Of a DNA stretch of 64,000 nucleotides, positions 48,001-60,450 are shown in pieces. How positions within the stretch are numbered: position 1 is the stretch's first letter; every line of letters begins with the position of its first letter. The DNA lies in NCBI GenBank assembly GCA_025677835.1, contig JAIXMR010000016.1:62001-126000 (forward strand), written 5' to 3'. The position numbers and the translations under genes were made by a program. A model generated the notes under the pieces. The model was not told where the DNA came from, ran no database searches, and saw only the letters and a list, made by a program, of their open reading frames with translations. This DNA comes from Sporodiniella umbellata (lineage: Eukaryota; Mucoromycota; Mucoromycetes; Mucorales; Rhizopodaceae).

Positions 48001-51000
48001 CGCCTCTGGTCGTTTTGGCGTCACCAGCTTCTACCTCTCGGACTCGGATGAGCTCCAGATCAAAATGGCTCAGGGAGCAAAGCCCGGTGAGGGCGGTGAA
48101 CTGGCAGGTGGAAAGGTCTCCGAGGAAATCGCCAGCACACGAAAAACAACGCCAGGCATTGGCCTCATCTCCCCTCCACCTCACCACGATATCTACTCTA
48201 TCGAGGATCTCAAGCAGCTCATTTATGACCTCAAATGCTCTAATCCGCGTGCTCGTGTCTCGGTCAAGCTCGTGTCCGAAGTCGGTGTCGGTATTGTTGC
48301 CGCTGGCGTAGCCAAGGCCAAGGCAGACCATATCCTTATCTCAGGTCATGACGGTGGCACCGGCGCCTCTCGCTGGACTGGCATCAAGTACGCAGGTCTT
48401 CCTTGGGAACTTGGTTTGGCTGAAACTCATCAGACTCTGGTGCTCAACGATCTGCGTGGCCGGGTTGTGGTTCAGACCGACGGCCAGATCAAGACTGGAC
48501 GTGATATTGCCATTGCCTGTCTTTTGGGTGCAGAAGAATGGGGTTTTGCCACAACGCCTTTGATCGCGTTAGGCTGTACGATGATGAGAAAATGTCATTT
48601 GGTAAGCAAACGAAGCCTTTTATTTTATTTTAACCCGCTTTCTAGAACACTTGCCCGGTCGGTATTGCCACACAAGACCCTGAGCTAAGAAAGAAGTTTG
48701 AAGGCAGCCCGGAGCATGTAGTCAACTTCTTTTACTACCTTGCAGAGGAAATGCGTGGCTTGATGGCCAAGCTTGGTTTCCGTTCAGTACAGGCGATGGT
48801 AGGTCGTGCTGACTTGCTGAAGGTGAACGAGTCCCTTCGTACCTTCAAAACCGCCAACCTGGATCTCTCGCCTATCCTAACACCCGCCTCTTCGCTTCGT
48901 CCCAACGTTTCCAACTACTGCATCACCAAACAAAAGCACAACCTGCATACCCGTCTCGATAACTACTTTATTGAAGAAGCTGAAAATGCTTTGAGCCATA
49001 AGCAAAAGGTCACTGTCGAAGCGGACGTCGTCAACACTGACCGTGCCTTGGGCACCACCTTGTCTTACCAAGTCTCCAAGCGTCACGGGGAAGCCGGTCT
49101 GGCAGACGAAACGATCCATGTCAAGCTCAAGGGCTCTGCCGGTCAATCGCTCGGCGCTTTCCTGGCCCCCGGCGTCTTTTTCGAACTCGAGGGTGACTCG
49201 AACGACTATGTAGGCAAAGGTCTCTCGGGTGGCAAGATCGCCATCTACCCTCCCAAATGCTCTTCTTTCAAATCAGAAGAGAACGTTATTGTAGGCAACG
49301 TCTGTCTTTATGGCGCGACGAGCGGCCAGGCCTTCTTCCGTGGCATTGCCGCCGAACGTTTCTGTGTGCGTAACTCGGGCGCACGCGCAGTGTGTGAAGG
49401 CGTGGGCGACCATGGCTGTGAATACATGACAGGCGGTCGTGTGGTGATCTTGGGTAGCACCGGCCGGAATTTCGCTGCGGGTATGTCCGGTGGTATTGCC
49501 TATGTCCTCGACCTGCAAGACGATTTCAAAGCCAAGGTCAACCGGGAAATGGTTGCGCTCGAGACGGTCAACGACCCTGAGCGGGTGAACGAGCTGCGCG
49601 ACTTGATCGAAGACCATCGTCATTACACTGGCTCTGCTATCGCTGACCGTGTGCTCAAGCACTTTAACGAGTACCTGCCCAAGTTTGTGATGGTCATGCC
49701 TGTGGAATTCCGCGCTCTACTGGAAAAGGAACGTGCCCAGAAGGTGCAAGTGAAGCCTTGTAAGCAAGAACACCCCAAGAAGGCAGAACCTGCCCTTGAG
49801 GATCTCGAAGACAGCGTGCTGGACGAAGAAGCGATCCTGGCTCGCCGCGCCAAACTGGATAAAGTACGTGGCTTTATAAAGTACAAACGAAGAACAGATC
49901 GCTACCGTGATGCAACCCAACGTGCAGGCGACTGGGATGAAATCAACCACCGCCTGACGCGCGCACAGCTTCATGAACAAGCCGCGCGCTGTATGGACTG
50001 CGGTGTACCCTTCTGCCAATCCGACACCGGCTGTCCTATTGGCAACATTATTCCCAAATGGAACGAACTGGTCTATAAAGACAACTGGAAGGAGGCTTTG
50101 GACCGTCTGATGATGACCAATAACTTTCCCGAGTTTACTGGCCGTGTCTGCCCTGCCCCTTGTGAAAACGCCTGTGTCTTGGGCATCTCTGAGCCCCCAG
50201 TGGCCATCAAGAGTATCGAATGCGCCGTCATCGACCGTGGTTTTGATGAAGGCTGGATCGTACCACAGCCACCTGCCCAACGCACCGGTAAAAAGGTCGC
50301 TGTCATTGGCTCTGGCCCTGCCGGCTTGGCTGCTGCAGATCAATTGAACAAAGCAGGCCATCAAGTGACGGTCTATGACCGTAACGACCGTATGGGAGGT
50401 CTGTTGATGTACGGTATTCCCAACATGAAGCTCGACAAGAAAATCGTTCAACGCCGTCTGGACTTGCTCGCGGCTGAAGGCATTACCTTTGTTCCTAACG
50501 CTCATATCGGTGTAGACATCGATGCCAACAAGCTCCGTGAAGAAAACGATGCGATGGTGGTCGCTACGGGGGCTACCTGGCCTCGGGATCTTAAAATACC
50601 TGGACGTGAATCCAACGGTGTTCACTTTGCGATGGAATTCTTACAGGCCAACACCAAGTCTCTACTTGATAGCGAGCTCAAGGACGGTCACTACCTGAGC
50701 GCCAAAGACAAGCATGTTATTGTGATCGGTGGTGGTGATACAGGTAATGACTGTATTGGTACCTCTGTACGCCATGGTTGTAAATCTGTCATCAACTTTG
50801 AGCTCTTGCCTCAACCGCCTCAAACCCGTGCTAACGATAACCCATGGCCTCAGTTTGCTCGCATCTTCCGCGTCGATTACGGCCATAGCGAAGTGCAAGC
50901 CCATTTCGGTAAAGACCCTCGTGAGTATTGCGTACTCTCCAAAGAGTTTGTAAGTGACAGCGACGGTAACGTCAAGGGTATCAATACTGTCCGTGTCGAA

Positions 51001-51366
51001 TGGACCAAGGATGACAGCGGCAGATGGTCGATGAAAGAACTCGAGGGCTCTGAACAATTCTTTGAAGCGGATCTCGTTCTGTTATCTATGGGCTTCCTGG
51101 GTCCTGAAGAAGCCGTGGTGAAGCAGCTCGAACTCAAGCAGGATGGTAGAAGTAATATCGAAACCGGAAAAGGAAAATACTCTACCACTCTCCAAGGTGT
51201 CTATGCTGCTGGCGATTGCCGCCGCGGTCAATCCTTGATTGTCTGGGGTATCAACGAAGGTAGACAGTGTGCACGCGAAGTCGATGCGGATCTTATGGGT
51301 GATACCTATCTTCCTGTGGCAGGCGGTATTTTGCAACGTCGACCTGAAGCCATTGCTTTCAACTAA
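45098..51366 (+). CDS. GLT1: NADH-dependent glutamate synthase (GOGAT), single-chain
   Basis: Converts 2-oxoglutarate and glutamine to two glutamate using NADH, with FMN, FAD and iron-sulfur clusters. Exons 45098-45878, 45936-48601 and 48646-51366 join in phase to about 2055 residues. The N-terminal glutamine amidotransferase domain contains DACGVGF, whose Cys becomes the nucleophile after removal of a propeptide of about 30 residues. The central and FMN-binding synthase domains follow ([31 protein letters not shown] across the second intron). The GltD-like C-terminal part has the clusters CMDCGVPFC and [12 protein letters not shown], then dinucleotide folds [13 protein letters not shown] and GGGDTGNDC. 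Composition is much richer in C-ending codons than neighbours, which fits high expression and produces long spurious antisense frames. The leader has a 19-nt A-run immediately before the ATG. Confidence 0.98.
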
Positions 51367-51489
51367 AAAATCGTATTGCCAATCATTTCCCCCATCCCCC
51401 CCCCCTCTCCATTCACTTTGTATTATATACATACTCTACATAAATCGTTTATTTTTTTTTTTTTTTTAAAAAAAAAGGTCTTTTATTTT
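51367..51489. terminator. Convergent 3' region with T16A9 junction
   Basis: The 123 bp between the GLT1 and Munc13-like stop codons contain T16A9 (51452-51476). This symmetric element would place T-runs and A-runs at the 3' ends of both transcripts. A role in transcription end formation is a guess. Confidence 0.35.
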
Positions 51490-54400
51490 TTATCTCAAAG
51501 GCAGTGTGTTTTCATTGATAGGGGTTAAATCGTTGGTAGGAACAGTAATTGTGGCGGGAATCTTCTGTTCTTGAGCATCTTTACTAATACCATCGGCAGG
51601 CGTCATTTCAATATTAAGAGGGTTATTACGCTTCTGGAACTCAGCATGAAGGAAGTCTTTGGCCGGTCTACCTTTACGCATACGAAGGATACGTAAGATA
51701 GTATCCGCATTGGGTAGTTCGATGGAGGCTGACTTTCGGCTTTCTGACTTTCGCTTTCTGACGGTGTTCTTTGAGTGATAGACAGACTTACTTCGGTCTG
51801 CCTTTCTTCCACCACGCAACTTCATTTCCGCTTGGTTCTTTACCGTGTTATTATAACCCTCGATCAGCTTCTCGGTTTCCATATTGTATGCTGCATTGAT
51901 GGCCAAAAGGGCATAGTATTGTGAGTTTTCGAGCTTGTCTAAAGGAACAGCGTCACCATCTTCACCACCGTTGAACATGATCTTTAGTAGCTCCAACCAT
52001 TTATATACAACATGGAACTCAAGGTCGTCCAAGGGCTTCATCTCGGATTCTTGTTCTGAAAGAGGAGGTAGCAAGACACCTTCTAAAGCCACTAGGACCT
52101 CTTTCCAGATCTTGAGAATTAGCGATTGCATATTTGTTTCAGACAAGTTTTCGTTCAGTATCTTGAGATTCCTCTCCATATAGTCTAATAAAGGCACGAT
52201 CGCGTCTTCACATTCTTGAAGTGTGGGGGCCACAGTTTTGGTAGTTCGGGAGAAAGAAGAGAAGAAGCTGCGGTCTTTTCCAAACAGTTTGTCTAGAGTT
52301 TTGCGTGAAAGTACTTGACGAAAGTAGCTGCCCATCTTGTCTACCATCATGCCTGCTACATCGTTCTCTGCTCGCCTCAGTGTGCGGAAAGCCTTACCAA
52401 ACCAAAACTGGATATCGTCCTTTTCACCCTCCATACTGATACGCAACACAAGCTTTCCTTGGGGAACAAAGTTCAATATCAGCTCATGGGTTTGGTAATC
52501 ATCAAAGTATTCGGGCGATAGCTTGAACCAGACCCCACCACACTCCTCGTCGGCGCCAATCATGTCTTCATCGTACAAAAGGGCTAGCACATCCACCGTT
52601 TCCTCTGTAAGCCAGATATCAAACACTTGGTCCCAGCGAGGATTGAGCGTTTCGTATACAGTCTTTGTTCTTGTGATCGGCTTGTTGTCGATCTCTAGTA
52701 CGATGTAAGGATCACTGAGTCCATTATTATCTGAGGGAGGCAAGTTCTCAGCCCTCACAATCTTGATAGAGTACAGATAGTTTTGCTTCTCTGGGGATTT
52801 TTCAGTAGCAGGCATCTGAGACTCGTACTCTCGCATTTCTTGAGCAATTTCATCCACATCCATGTTTTGATAGAGACGGTCCAGTTTGGCTCTTGAGGCT
52901 TCAATATTATTTACTTTGACACATGTCTATACATAGATATCAGAGTCTGCTACACACTCAGACAAGCCTACCTCTACTAAAAAGTCCAGAGGCATATCGC
53001 CTAACTTGCCTTGATATCTTCCGCCTGTCAGTTGGCTACGAGCTCGGTCAAAAAAGGTAGAACCTGCTCCATGGTCACCCTCACGCTCCGACCGAGGATA
53101 GATATCGGTGGTAATCATGCCTTCCAGCTCCATCGTGTACTGCTCCAAAGCCACACCAATGACTTTAGAGAGAGCTGTATTGAATCGACAGTCCTGTAGT
53201 CGGTTAGGCCATTCTAGGTTCTGTACAAACTCTACTGCTTGATGAAACATGGTAAAAAGATCCACCACAGAAGACGAGTGATGTGTGGCTTCGTTAATGG
53301 GCTTAAACTCATCTTGTTTGATGGCATTTCGAACCCACTCTGGTGTGGCTTCGTTCGTAGACCGCATCCATCGACGCACATGGGTCAAGAACCAAGACTC
53401 GACCTTGAACAAAGCCGATTTCTGTTTAGGCCCATATTGGTCGTACAGCCTTTTGAGTGTCAATACTTTATCGTAGAGCTCAAAGGTGACTTCAATGGGT
53501 GCTTGTCGAGCGGCAGGTAAAAAGGCCCAGTTTTCCATTTCCAACACAAAAAAGGGCATTTGGCGTGCCATCACAATACCTGGGAGATGGAGTGATCTAT
53601 TCAAAGGTAGTCAGCATACACACTTTTGCTTTTAAAATTGCTTACCCAGCCAATGGCTGTTTAAATCGCTTAGCTACTGTCACTAGTTCTTTGATGAGTT
53701 TGTCAGCCAAATTCATCAAATTGGTCATATCGTCGTTTTGAGGATTCAAAACGGATTTTTCTAGTACTCGCCATCGAGAGACAGCAGCACCCTAGTTGAA
53801 AAAAAAAAAAAAAAAAAAAAACGGATGAATACATTTATAGGAGGCGATGTATATCTTTTTACAGCAATGGTATCTTCAAGTAAAGAGAACTGTTCGAGTG
53901 GGTTTTCGTGATCTTCAAGATAGGCAGGGTTTTCGTAAATACCATCGAGTAAAGAGACTTGGTCCCGAACAAGTGCTGGACTACCCAAAAAAAAAAAAAA
54001 TGAGTAGATGTCTCTATCGATCGCCAACAACTTACTTTATCTCCCAATAGGTATTTAGAGAGTCAGCTAACGCACGAAGACATGAATTATTGACACCTTC
54101 AAATACACGAATCAGGCTTTCTCTCTAAATACGTCATCAGCCGATATCTCTTTCGTATTCTTTTTGTTTTTTCTTACATCATTGATTGTCCAGTTTCTTA
54201 TTTCGTTTTCTTTGAGACATTTGTCAAGGGAGCGGATGGCTTCCTTTACATCATCAAAAGCGTCTATGATATCGATTTCCTCTGTGTCCATACGGGTTTT
54301 GATCAACTCCAGGTAAAGAACCGAACGAAAAGGAGCAGACAATCTCCAGATATTGGAGCATTCACGCAACAAGTCTTCGGACGACTGAGACAAGACGCTT

Positions 54401-55611
54401 GTTTTTGCTCTCTCAGAGTCAGTTGAAAGAGTGGTATCGATATCCAAGCACATGTTCATTATCAAACGAAAGAAAGAGCGAGGGTCGCTAGGAATATAGG
54501 TATATGGACTATCGTCTCCGGATTTTTCTAGAGAGCTTCTCTTGGAATCGTTAGGTCTCCTTCCGTCCTGTTCGGTTAGCGTCAGGTTGGGATTCATCAC
54601 CATCACTGTCATCAGCCCGTTCAGGTACTTTTTCTCTCTAGCTACCCAACTATCGTAAGCCTGTTGTGACGCAAAATCTTCTCTTTTTCCTGGGAATGGC
54701 TGGTTTGTGTTGATGGCGTTAATGCATTGCTTTAGATCCAACAGATAATTCTATAGGGATATCAATAGAACGTTAGTCATCAGAAAAAGCGCTGTTGGCC
54801 TCTGTACCTGTTCTGTACAGATAGGTAAAAGGTCGCGAATCTTTTGTCGGTGAACAGCAGGCTCAATCTGAAATAGGTTTTGGATGGTTTTCGCCATCGG
54901 AAAGTTATCGACCAAGTCCAAGGTATCCGTAGCGGCTGAGTTAGCATTTCCGCTACTATTTCTTTGATCCGAAGTGGAGGACTGCTGCTTTGACTTGGGC
55001 AGAATCGATTTCTGAAGGGAATCGATATATTCGCTAGAAGCTGCATTCGGTGCGTCTTCTTTTAATACAAGCAATAGGATTTCTGTGAACCGAACCACGT
55101 ATCGGTCCAGGTCCTTGAACCATACAGCTGGGTTAGGGTCGGATTTTTTGAGTTCAGCCTCACTTAGTTTGAGAAAAGTAACGACAAGGTCGTTGATAGA
55201 ACCCTGAGGTCGATAACGGTGTTGCTTGACCTCATCCCTCATTTGCCGAATGACTGAAACGAACCTTCGATCGACATACTCTGACTTGGAGACGTCTTTT
55301 CCGTCTTTGATGTCTTCCAGTCGACGCATAAGCCCAACCACTACGGGCTTACTCAACTTGTTACTCTTCTCTTCTTCTCCCGTAATCTTGTCCGCAATGT
55401 TACCAAAGACATCTGTGACCCCGCTCAAATGAACTGAGTGCCGGTTGTCTTTCTTTACTTCTTTAGAGGCTGTTTTGTTGTTCTGTTGCAAACAGGCCCG
55501 GATAGCACACCTTAAGGCATAGTCGTACACAAGGGCAGGGTTGAGAGTGCGAACGGTCCGCTTAGAGCTTCCTCCTCCACGTCGAAGTGTAGAAGAACTG
55601 TGGGCTTGCAT
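51490..55611 (-). CDS. Munc13-like (Ync13/UNC13-family) protein with MHD and C2 domains
   Basis: Large protein of the Munc13 family, linked in fungi (Ync13 in fission yeast) to exocytosis, endocytosis and cell-wall integrity during cytokinesis. Exons 55611-54808, 54750-54178, 54124-54036, 53980-53863, 53791-53646, 53596-52972 and 52926-51490 join in phase to 1263 residues. The MUN-type helical region covers roughly residues 270-800. A C2 domain follows at about 835-940, starting LYSIKIVRAENLPPSDNNG with SDPYIVLEID and TLNPRWDQVFDIWL; the loop DEDMIGADEECG keeps several Asp, so Ca2+ binding is plausible. MHD2 lies at about 990-1130. A basic tail (TVRKRKSESRKS) follows. C2 placed between MHD1 and MHD2 is the fungal arrangement. 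The gene is head-to-head with AP-3 sigma. Confidence 0.9.
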
Positions 55612-55806
55612 TTCCGTATAAAATAAAGGTACGTGTTAGTGTGTGCCTGACACAAAGAAAAAAAAAAAAGAAAGAAAGAAAAAAAAAAAAGGTTAGCAAG
55701 AAAAGGGAAAAGTGGAAGTTGGGCTGAGACACTTTTCTTTATTTTTTTTTTTATTTTTTTGAAACACGGAGTACCAAAACAGTTCCAAGTGGGCTTTCTT
55801 TTCCTT
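55612..55806. promoter_or_regulatory. Divergent promoter of Munc13-like and AP-3 sigma genes
   Basis: Only 195 bp separate the two ATGs. The interval has A-rich runs at 55659-55690 and T-rich DNA at 55735-55760, consistent with a nucleosome-free bidirectional promoter. No specific site was recognised. Confidence 0.5.
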
Positions 55807-56531
55807 ATGATTAAATCTGTATTAATATTTAACAATCACGGTAAACCTCGACTCATCAAGTTTTACCAACAAATCGTAAACAAAAACCAAGAGTTATAAT
55901 AAAGGATCCTCGCTCAGTTTTTCTTCCTCCCCCTTTTTTTTTTTTTTTTTTTTTTTGGGCTTTTCTTAGGACATTGCTACCCAACAGGCACTTGTACAAG
56001 AAATATTCACTCTTGTTTCAAAACGACCAGATACATCCTGCAATTTTTTAGAAGGAAGCAAGCTCTTGGGAGGAAAAGACACACGCGTTATTTATAGACA
56101 TTATGCAACGCTATACTTTGTATTTGTAGTGGATGAAAGTGAGAGTGAGCTTGGTATATTGGACCTCATTCAAGTAGGTTACTTTATATACATACAAAAC
56201 AAGACATACAAACCAACTGTACAATTCAGGTGTTTGTTGAAAGTTTGGATCGATGCTTTGAAAATGTGTGCGAATTAGATTTGGTATGTTTTATAGGTTG
56301 GAACGGATGTGACACTCAACAGGTTTTGAGTAGATTTTCCACTTTGATGAGGTGCATGCTATTTTAGCGGAAATCATACAAGGAGGATTAGTATTGGAAA
56401 CAAACATGAACGAAATTATAGCTGCAATAAATGAGATGAACAAAGCAAAAAAGAAGAGTGGACTTATCGCAGCTGGTAGTAGTATAGGGCTAAGGGCAAC
56501 AGAGTCAATAAAAAACGGCTTCCGTCATTAG
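55807..56531 (+). CDS. APS3: AP-3 adaptor complex sigma subunit
   Basis: Small subunit of the AP-3 clathrin-adaptor-like complex, which sorts cargo from Golgi or endosomes to the vacuole. Exons 55807-55875, 55970-56173, 56230-56283 and 56334-56531 join in phase to 174 residues. It begins MIKSVLIFNNHGKPRL and contains YRHYATLYFVFVVDESESE, LGILDLIQ, then ESLDRCFENVCELDL and ILAEIIQGGLVLETNMNEI, close to animal AP3S1. The C-terminal tail is shorter than human (193). The first intron ends in a long T-run. Its stop is 51 bp from the convergent septin-like gene. Confidence 0.97.
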
Positions 56532-56582
56532 ATTTCAAATTATTGAACAGCCTAATGTATTTTATTATGTGAAGGAAACTTT

Positions 56583-57725
56583 TTAAGGGGAAGCAACCTG
56601 AAGCAGCTGAAAGTCTGAGCGCGATGTTTGCTTTTTCTGTTTACCCAATAGTTTTTGAGTTCGGTATTTCTCATAGTATATCTCACATGTATCAATCTTG
56701 AGCATTTCCATATGAGCTGACAGAAGCATGTCTTCCAAAAGTATGAGATCGCAATGATCCGGATTGGAGCATTCGATAAACGCCCATGGATATCTCCTTC
56801 CAAGCTGACTTTGAGCAGAAAGAGTTTTCTGGCTGTTTGTCGTTGGTTCGTTGGACCGTTTGGATTCGATCTCTTCATGGCTTATAGTAGTATAGGGCAT
56901 AGCTTGAAGATAGTCTACCATCACACGTACATCCAAGTCATCATCTTCCGCTAAGCATTCTTCAAGCACGTCGATTACTTTTGTTAGATTTGTGATCTCC
57001 TCTGCCCTTCCAGATCTGTTGGGATTCTTTGGTTCTCCAATATCGATATGACCATATACACGCATTTGATGATCATTGAAAATTTCCTTTCGTATCATAT
57101 CTTTAAGGGCATCGGATTGAGCTGTGGTTAATGTATCGGCCTTACAGATCACTGGTATAACATTCACGCGTCCTGATAGCGATTTGATCGCAAACTTGTC
57201 CATGGCAGATAAGCGCGCTTTGTTATTGGGCGATATAAAATATATGCAAGCATGTACTTGAGTATCAGCAGCCTTTGTATTTCTCTTGGGTTTGATTTCC
57301 TTTACAAAAAAAAAAAAAATACGGTTGAGCTGACCAAGTATTCTATCTATTCGCAAACATACCTCAGAGAGAGTTCGAGCGAATTGATCATCAATATGAT
57401 TCACAATAGCCTTTAATTGTTCGGTCATAATGGCTTGAGGCAAAAGACCAGGAGTGTCGGTAAACGATAAAGCTGTACGTTGATCATCTTTTTCGATTTC
57501 CATTGATACAGTGTACATTTCTTCGGTACATCTAATGGTATCTGTAAGCGTTTTTGGCCTAGATTCTCGGAAGGTGCCTTGGATAGTACTCGGCTTCAGC
57601 ATTTCGCAAAACGTTCGGATAAAGGATGTCTTTCCAGTATTAGAAGCACCAGCCACGATTATATTAAAGTAGGAAATATGCTCTTTTTTTGAGTGACTAA
57701 CACGAGTAACTGTTTCAGCGTACAT
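56583..57725 (-). CDS. Divergent septin-like GTPase
   Basis: GTP-binding protein of the septin type. Exons 57725-57363 and 57299-56583 join in phase to 359 residues. The G1 loop is GASNTGKTS, G3 is DTPGL, and G4 is CKAD after the expected VNVIPVI strand. The C-terminal YYEKYRTQKLL recalls the septin unique element. Compared with canonical septins, the N-terminal polybasic region is weak (SHSKKEH), and no long coiled coil follows, so it may be a capping or accessory septin. The intron at 57300-57362 is 63 nt, a multiple of three, and contains no stop, so an unspliced message would still be translated through 21 codons. Confidence 0.82.
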   Translation of the reverse strand: MYAETVTRVSHSKKEHISYFNIIVAGASNTGKTSFIRTFCEMLKPSTIQGTFRESRPKTLTDTIRCTEEMYTVSMEIEKDDQRTALSFTDTPGLLPQAIMTEQLKAIVNHIDDQFARTLSEVCLRIDRILGQLNRIFFFFVKEIKPKRNTKAADTQVHACIYFISPNNKARLSAMDKFAIKSLSGRVNVIPVICKADTLTTAQSDALKDMIRKEIFNDHQMRVYGHIDIGEPKNPNRSGRAEEITNLTKVIDVLEECLAEDDDLDVRVMVDYLQAMPYTTISHEEIESKRSNEPTTNSQKTLSAQSQLGRRYPWAFIECSNPDHCDLILLEDMLLSAHMEMLKIDTCEIYYEKYRTQKLLGKQKKQTSRSDFQLLQVASP

Positions 57726-60450
57726 TTTTATGAGACTAGAAAAAAAAAAAAGAGATTGGGAATGAGAAAATAAAATTACCTTGTTGTTTTTGAGGCTCTT
57801 TATATACCTAATGAAGAGTTTGTTAAGGGTTTACTTCAAGATCCGGTACTGCCTTTTGATAACAACCAGATTCTCAGTTTAAGCTTTTTGTCTCGATGGG
57901 TTCATGGTTCAAAAGTAAATAGAAAGCAACTCAATATGATAAGATTTTTGTCTGCATTGTTAAATTGAACTCTAGAAATTTTATCAAATAAACTTCAACT
58001 CAAATCTTACACCGATATTATATACAGCCTATAAGACAAAAGAGAATACGCTACATTGGTTTTAGCAAACACCTTCCTCGGATTATATGATGTTTTATCT
58101 TCTGACAAGAAAAATAATTTATTACGCTTGGTTACAATACTGTCCGTTGTGTCTATTAAAGGCAATTTAATTTTAAATGATAGCAATAGAAGAAAAAAAA
58201 AGGCATGAGAACGAATGCGATAGGCTGTTTGATACATGCACCTTCGTTTGTTTGTGTCCACCTAATAAAAGAACCTCTGCGTTCTTGATTCCAAGGAAGT
58301 GCTCAAACTCGAAATCAATTGGCTACGTGGCGCAAAAGTAACTTTCTTACTCTCTTCTCAGGATAGAGAGTGTTTATACATAGACATACGTAAATTTGAA
58401 TAGAATTCAACAAGGATTGGTACCTTTACTCAAGTTGGTAGTTAATCTATAAGGACTTGCTACAACACGTTTATGTGAATTTATAGAGGTCATATAGATA
58501 GGCATAGTCCTTTTGATTTGAGAGCAAATAGGGTTATTAAGAAAGTTTAAAAAGAAATTGCATCAACACTGAATGAAAAAGAGTCTATCGGAGCTTTTTT
58601 TTTTGCTGAAATGAAAGCGAATAAAAAAAGCCTTGGTAACGTAAATTGGATTCGAAAAACAGCTTAACCACAGAGAAGGTCTACAATACCCTGGTTTTTT
58701 TTATGGTTACAAATCAAATAAAGAGGTTTAATCACGCAATTGAAAAACCTAATTTTATAATAGCTTTCTTCTCCTTTAGAAGAAACCAAAACTCCAATGC
58801 ATATTTCAGTTATTGTTCGCTCACGTACGGACGCTAACTAGCTAACAAACGCAATTTGAATAAAGAAGCTAAGTTCTTTTTTTTTTTTTTAAAAAAAAAA
58901 CAATTTCTTGTGTTCCTTCAAGAAAAAATGTTCCGATGTTGTATTCCAGAAAAAAAAGAAGAGACAAAACCCGAAACCAGGGTACGCACCACCACAATCC
59001 TTAGAGTCGTCAGTGTAAAAGACGTAATGCTGTTGAATAGACCGAGTCACGGCCATTTGTATATAGTCCCTATTGATATTGTCCATAACGCGCTATACTA
59101 CGCGATATAAAATTGTAGAACAGCATTTCATACCAGTGGTTTATTGGCCTTCGTTTTATAGCTTTGCAATAACCCATTGTTGCTTTTCTGTTTGATTACA
59201 AAAAAAAATAAAACGCGTTTCTCAACTCAGATTTACAGCGTCTTACCATTGACGTATTTTTTTTTTTTTTTTTTTTTGGTTTGTGCTAATTTTTCTTCTT
59301 CAAAGACTTTAATTTTAAGCTCAAATACTTTTTGCCATTGCACAGCTTTCAATGACTATCGCCTTCTTACTCTTCCATCTTTTTACTATTTTTGCAGTGA
59401 GGTCTGATAGAGGGCAATTGCTTTTACCAATGTTTTTCTTTTTTTTTAAAAAAGAGAATTGTCTAACAATAACAATGGGTAGCCATATCGGATAATTGCA
59501 AGACACAAACTAAAAAAAAAAAGGACAGAAAGATGTCGTCAGAAAAAGCAGCACTTTCTAGATCAATGCGTTCATTTTATCTGATAACTTTTAAACTCTC
59601 TTTTAAACATTGCAGATGCAATAACTGGTGAGAAAAGAAACTATACAATGTATATTAGAGAAAAACAAAAGAAAAACCTTTGAAGACAGTGCGATAGTCA
59701 ACAATCACTAAAAAAAAAGCAGAGCGAATGTAATCATACTTCAATAGTTCTTCACCAATGTAATAGTGTCTTTGATCAATTAAAACTCCTTGATTCATAC
59801 TGCGGGAAGTTTCTACCAATTTTCTATGTTTATTGTAGAACCTAAAGAAAACGCATACAATTGAAACCAGAGGGACACAGCTTTAACTCATTCAATTTTT
59901 TTTTCCTTTTTTCAAAAAAAAAAAAAAAATACAGCCTCACATATGCTTCGCTTTTTTATTTCACAATGTTAATTTGCTAAAGCCACAGATATAAGGCATA
60001 AGCAACTTGTGTTACACAAACAGGCTTTTTTCTGCAACGTTGATTTACTAGAGGCGGAAACTGTTTTGACCCAAGTACGTTGAAATGGTAAAGCAAGAAT
60101 AAAAAACTGAAAATCGAAATATTGCTTCCAAAAAAAAAACTTCTCTCTACGGTTTGCTTTGATTTGGTCTAGATGGCCTTTCTTTTTGATTGTAAACTAA
60201 CGTTATCTTTTGGTTTTTTGATTTCTATCCCTAGTTCTTTTTCACCAGGTAAATACTAGGTGGTACAAGCATTTTTTTTTTTAACCAACATTAGCTCAAG
60301 CTGGCTTGTATAACCTAGAACGATGAGAAAAAAAAACATTTATATTTTTAGAAATAAGGCAGGATATATAAAGAAGCTCCTCTTTTTTTGTTTTCATTTT
60401 ATATAGAAAAAGAAAAAGTTATAGTTTATACCTTTTACTTGATTCTTGAA
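57726..60450. other. Gene-poor stretch with orphan frames
   Basis: No complete gene is supported in 2.7 kb. A coding-looking plus-strand frame lacking a start runs 57774-57968. A short frame with an ATG at 58928 (MFRCCIPEKKEETKPETR, ending near a GTACGC) could be a first exon but leads nowhere clear. T14A10 lies at 58877-58900 and T-runs at about 59258-59278. Confidence 0.45.
57774..57968 (+). pseudogene. Orphan coding-like frame without start
   Basis: 64 sense codons in one frame read as a balanced protein segment (LVVFEALYIPNEEFVKGLL, then LSFLSRWVHGSKVNRKQL) and end at TGA 57966-57968. A stop lies just upstream and no ATG opens it. It could be a last exon whose upstream exons I did not find, or a remnant. 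No family is recognised. Confidence 0.3.

Noticed and set aside
46877..50625. Long antisense frames (up to about 300 codons) opposite GLT1
   Set aside because: They are produced by the C-rich third codon positions of GLT1 and show no family features.
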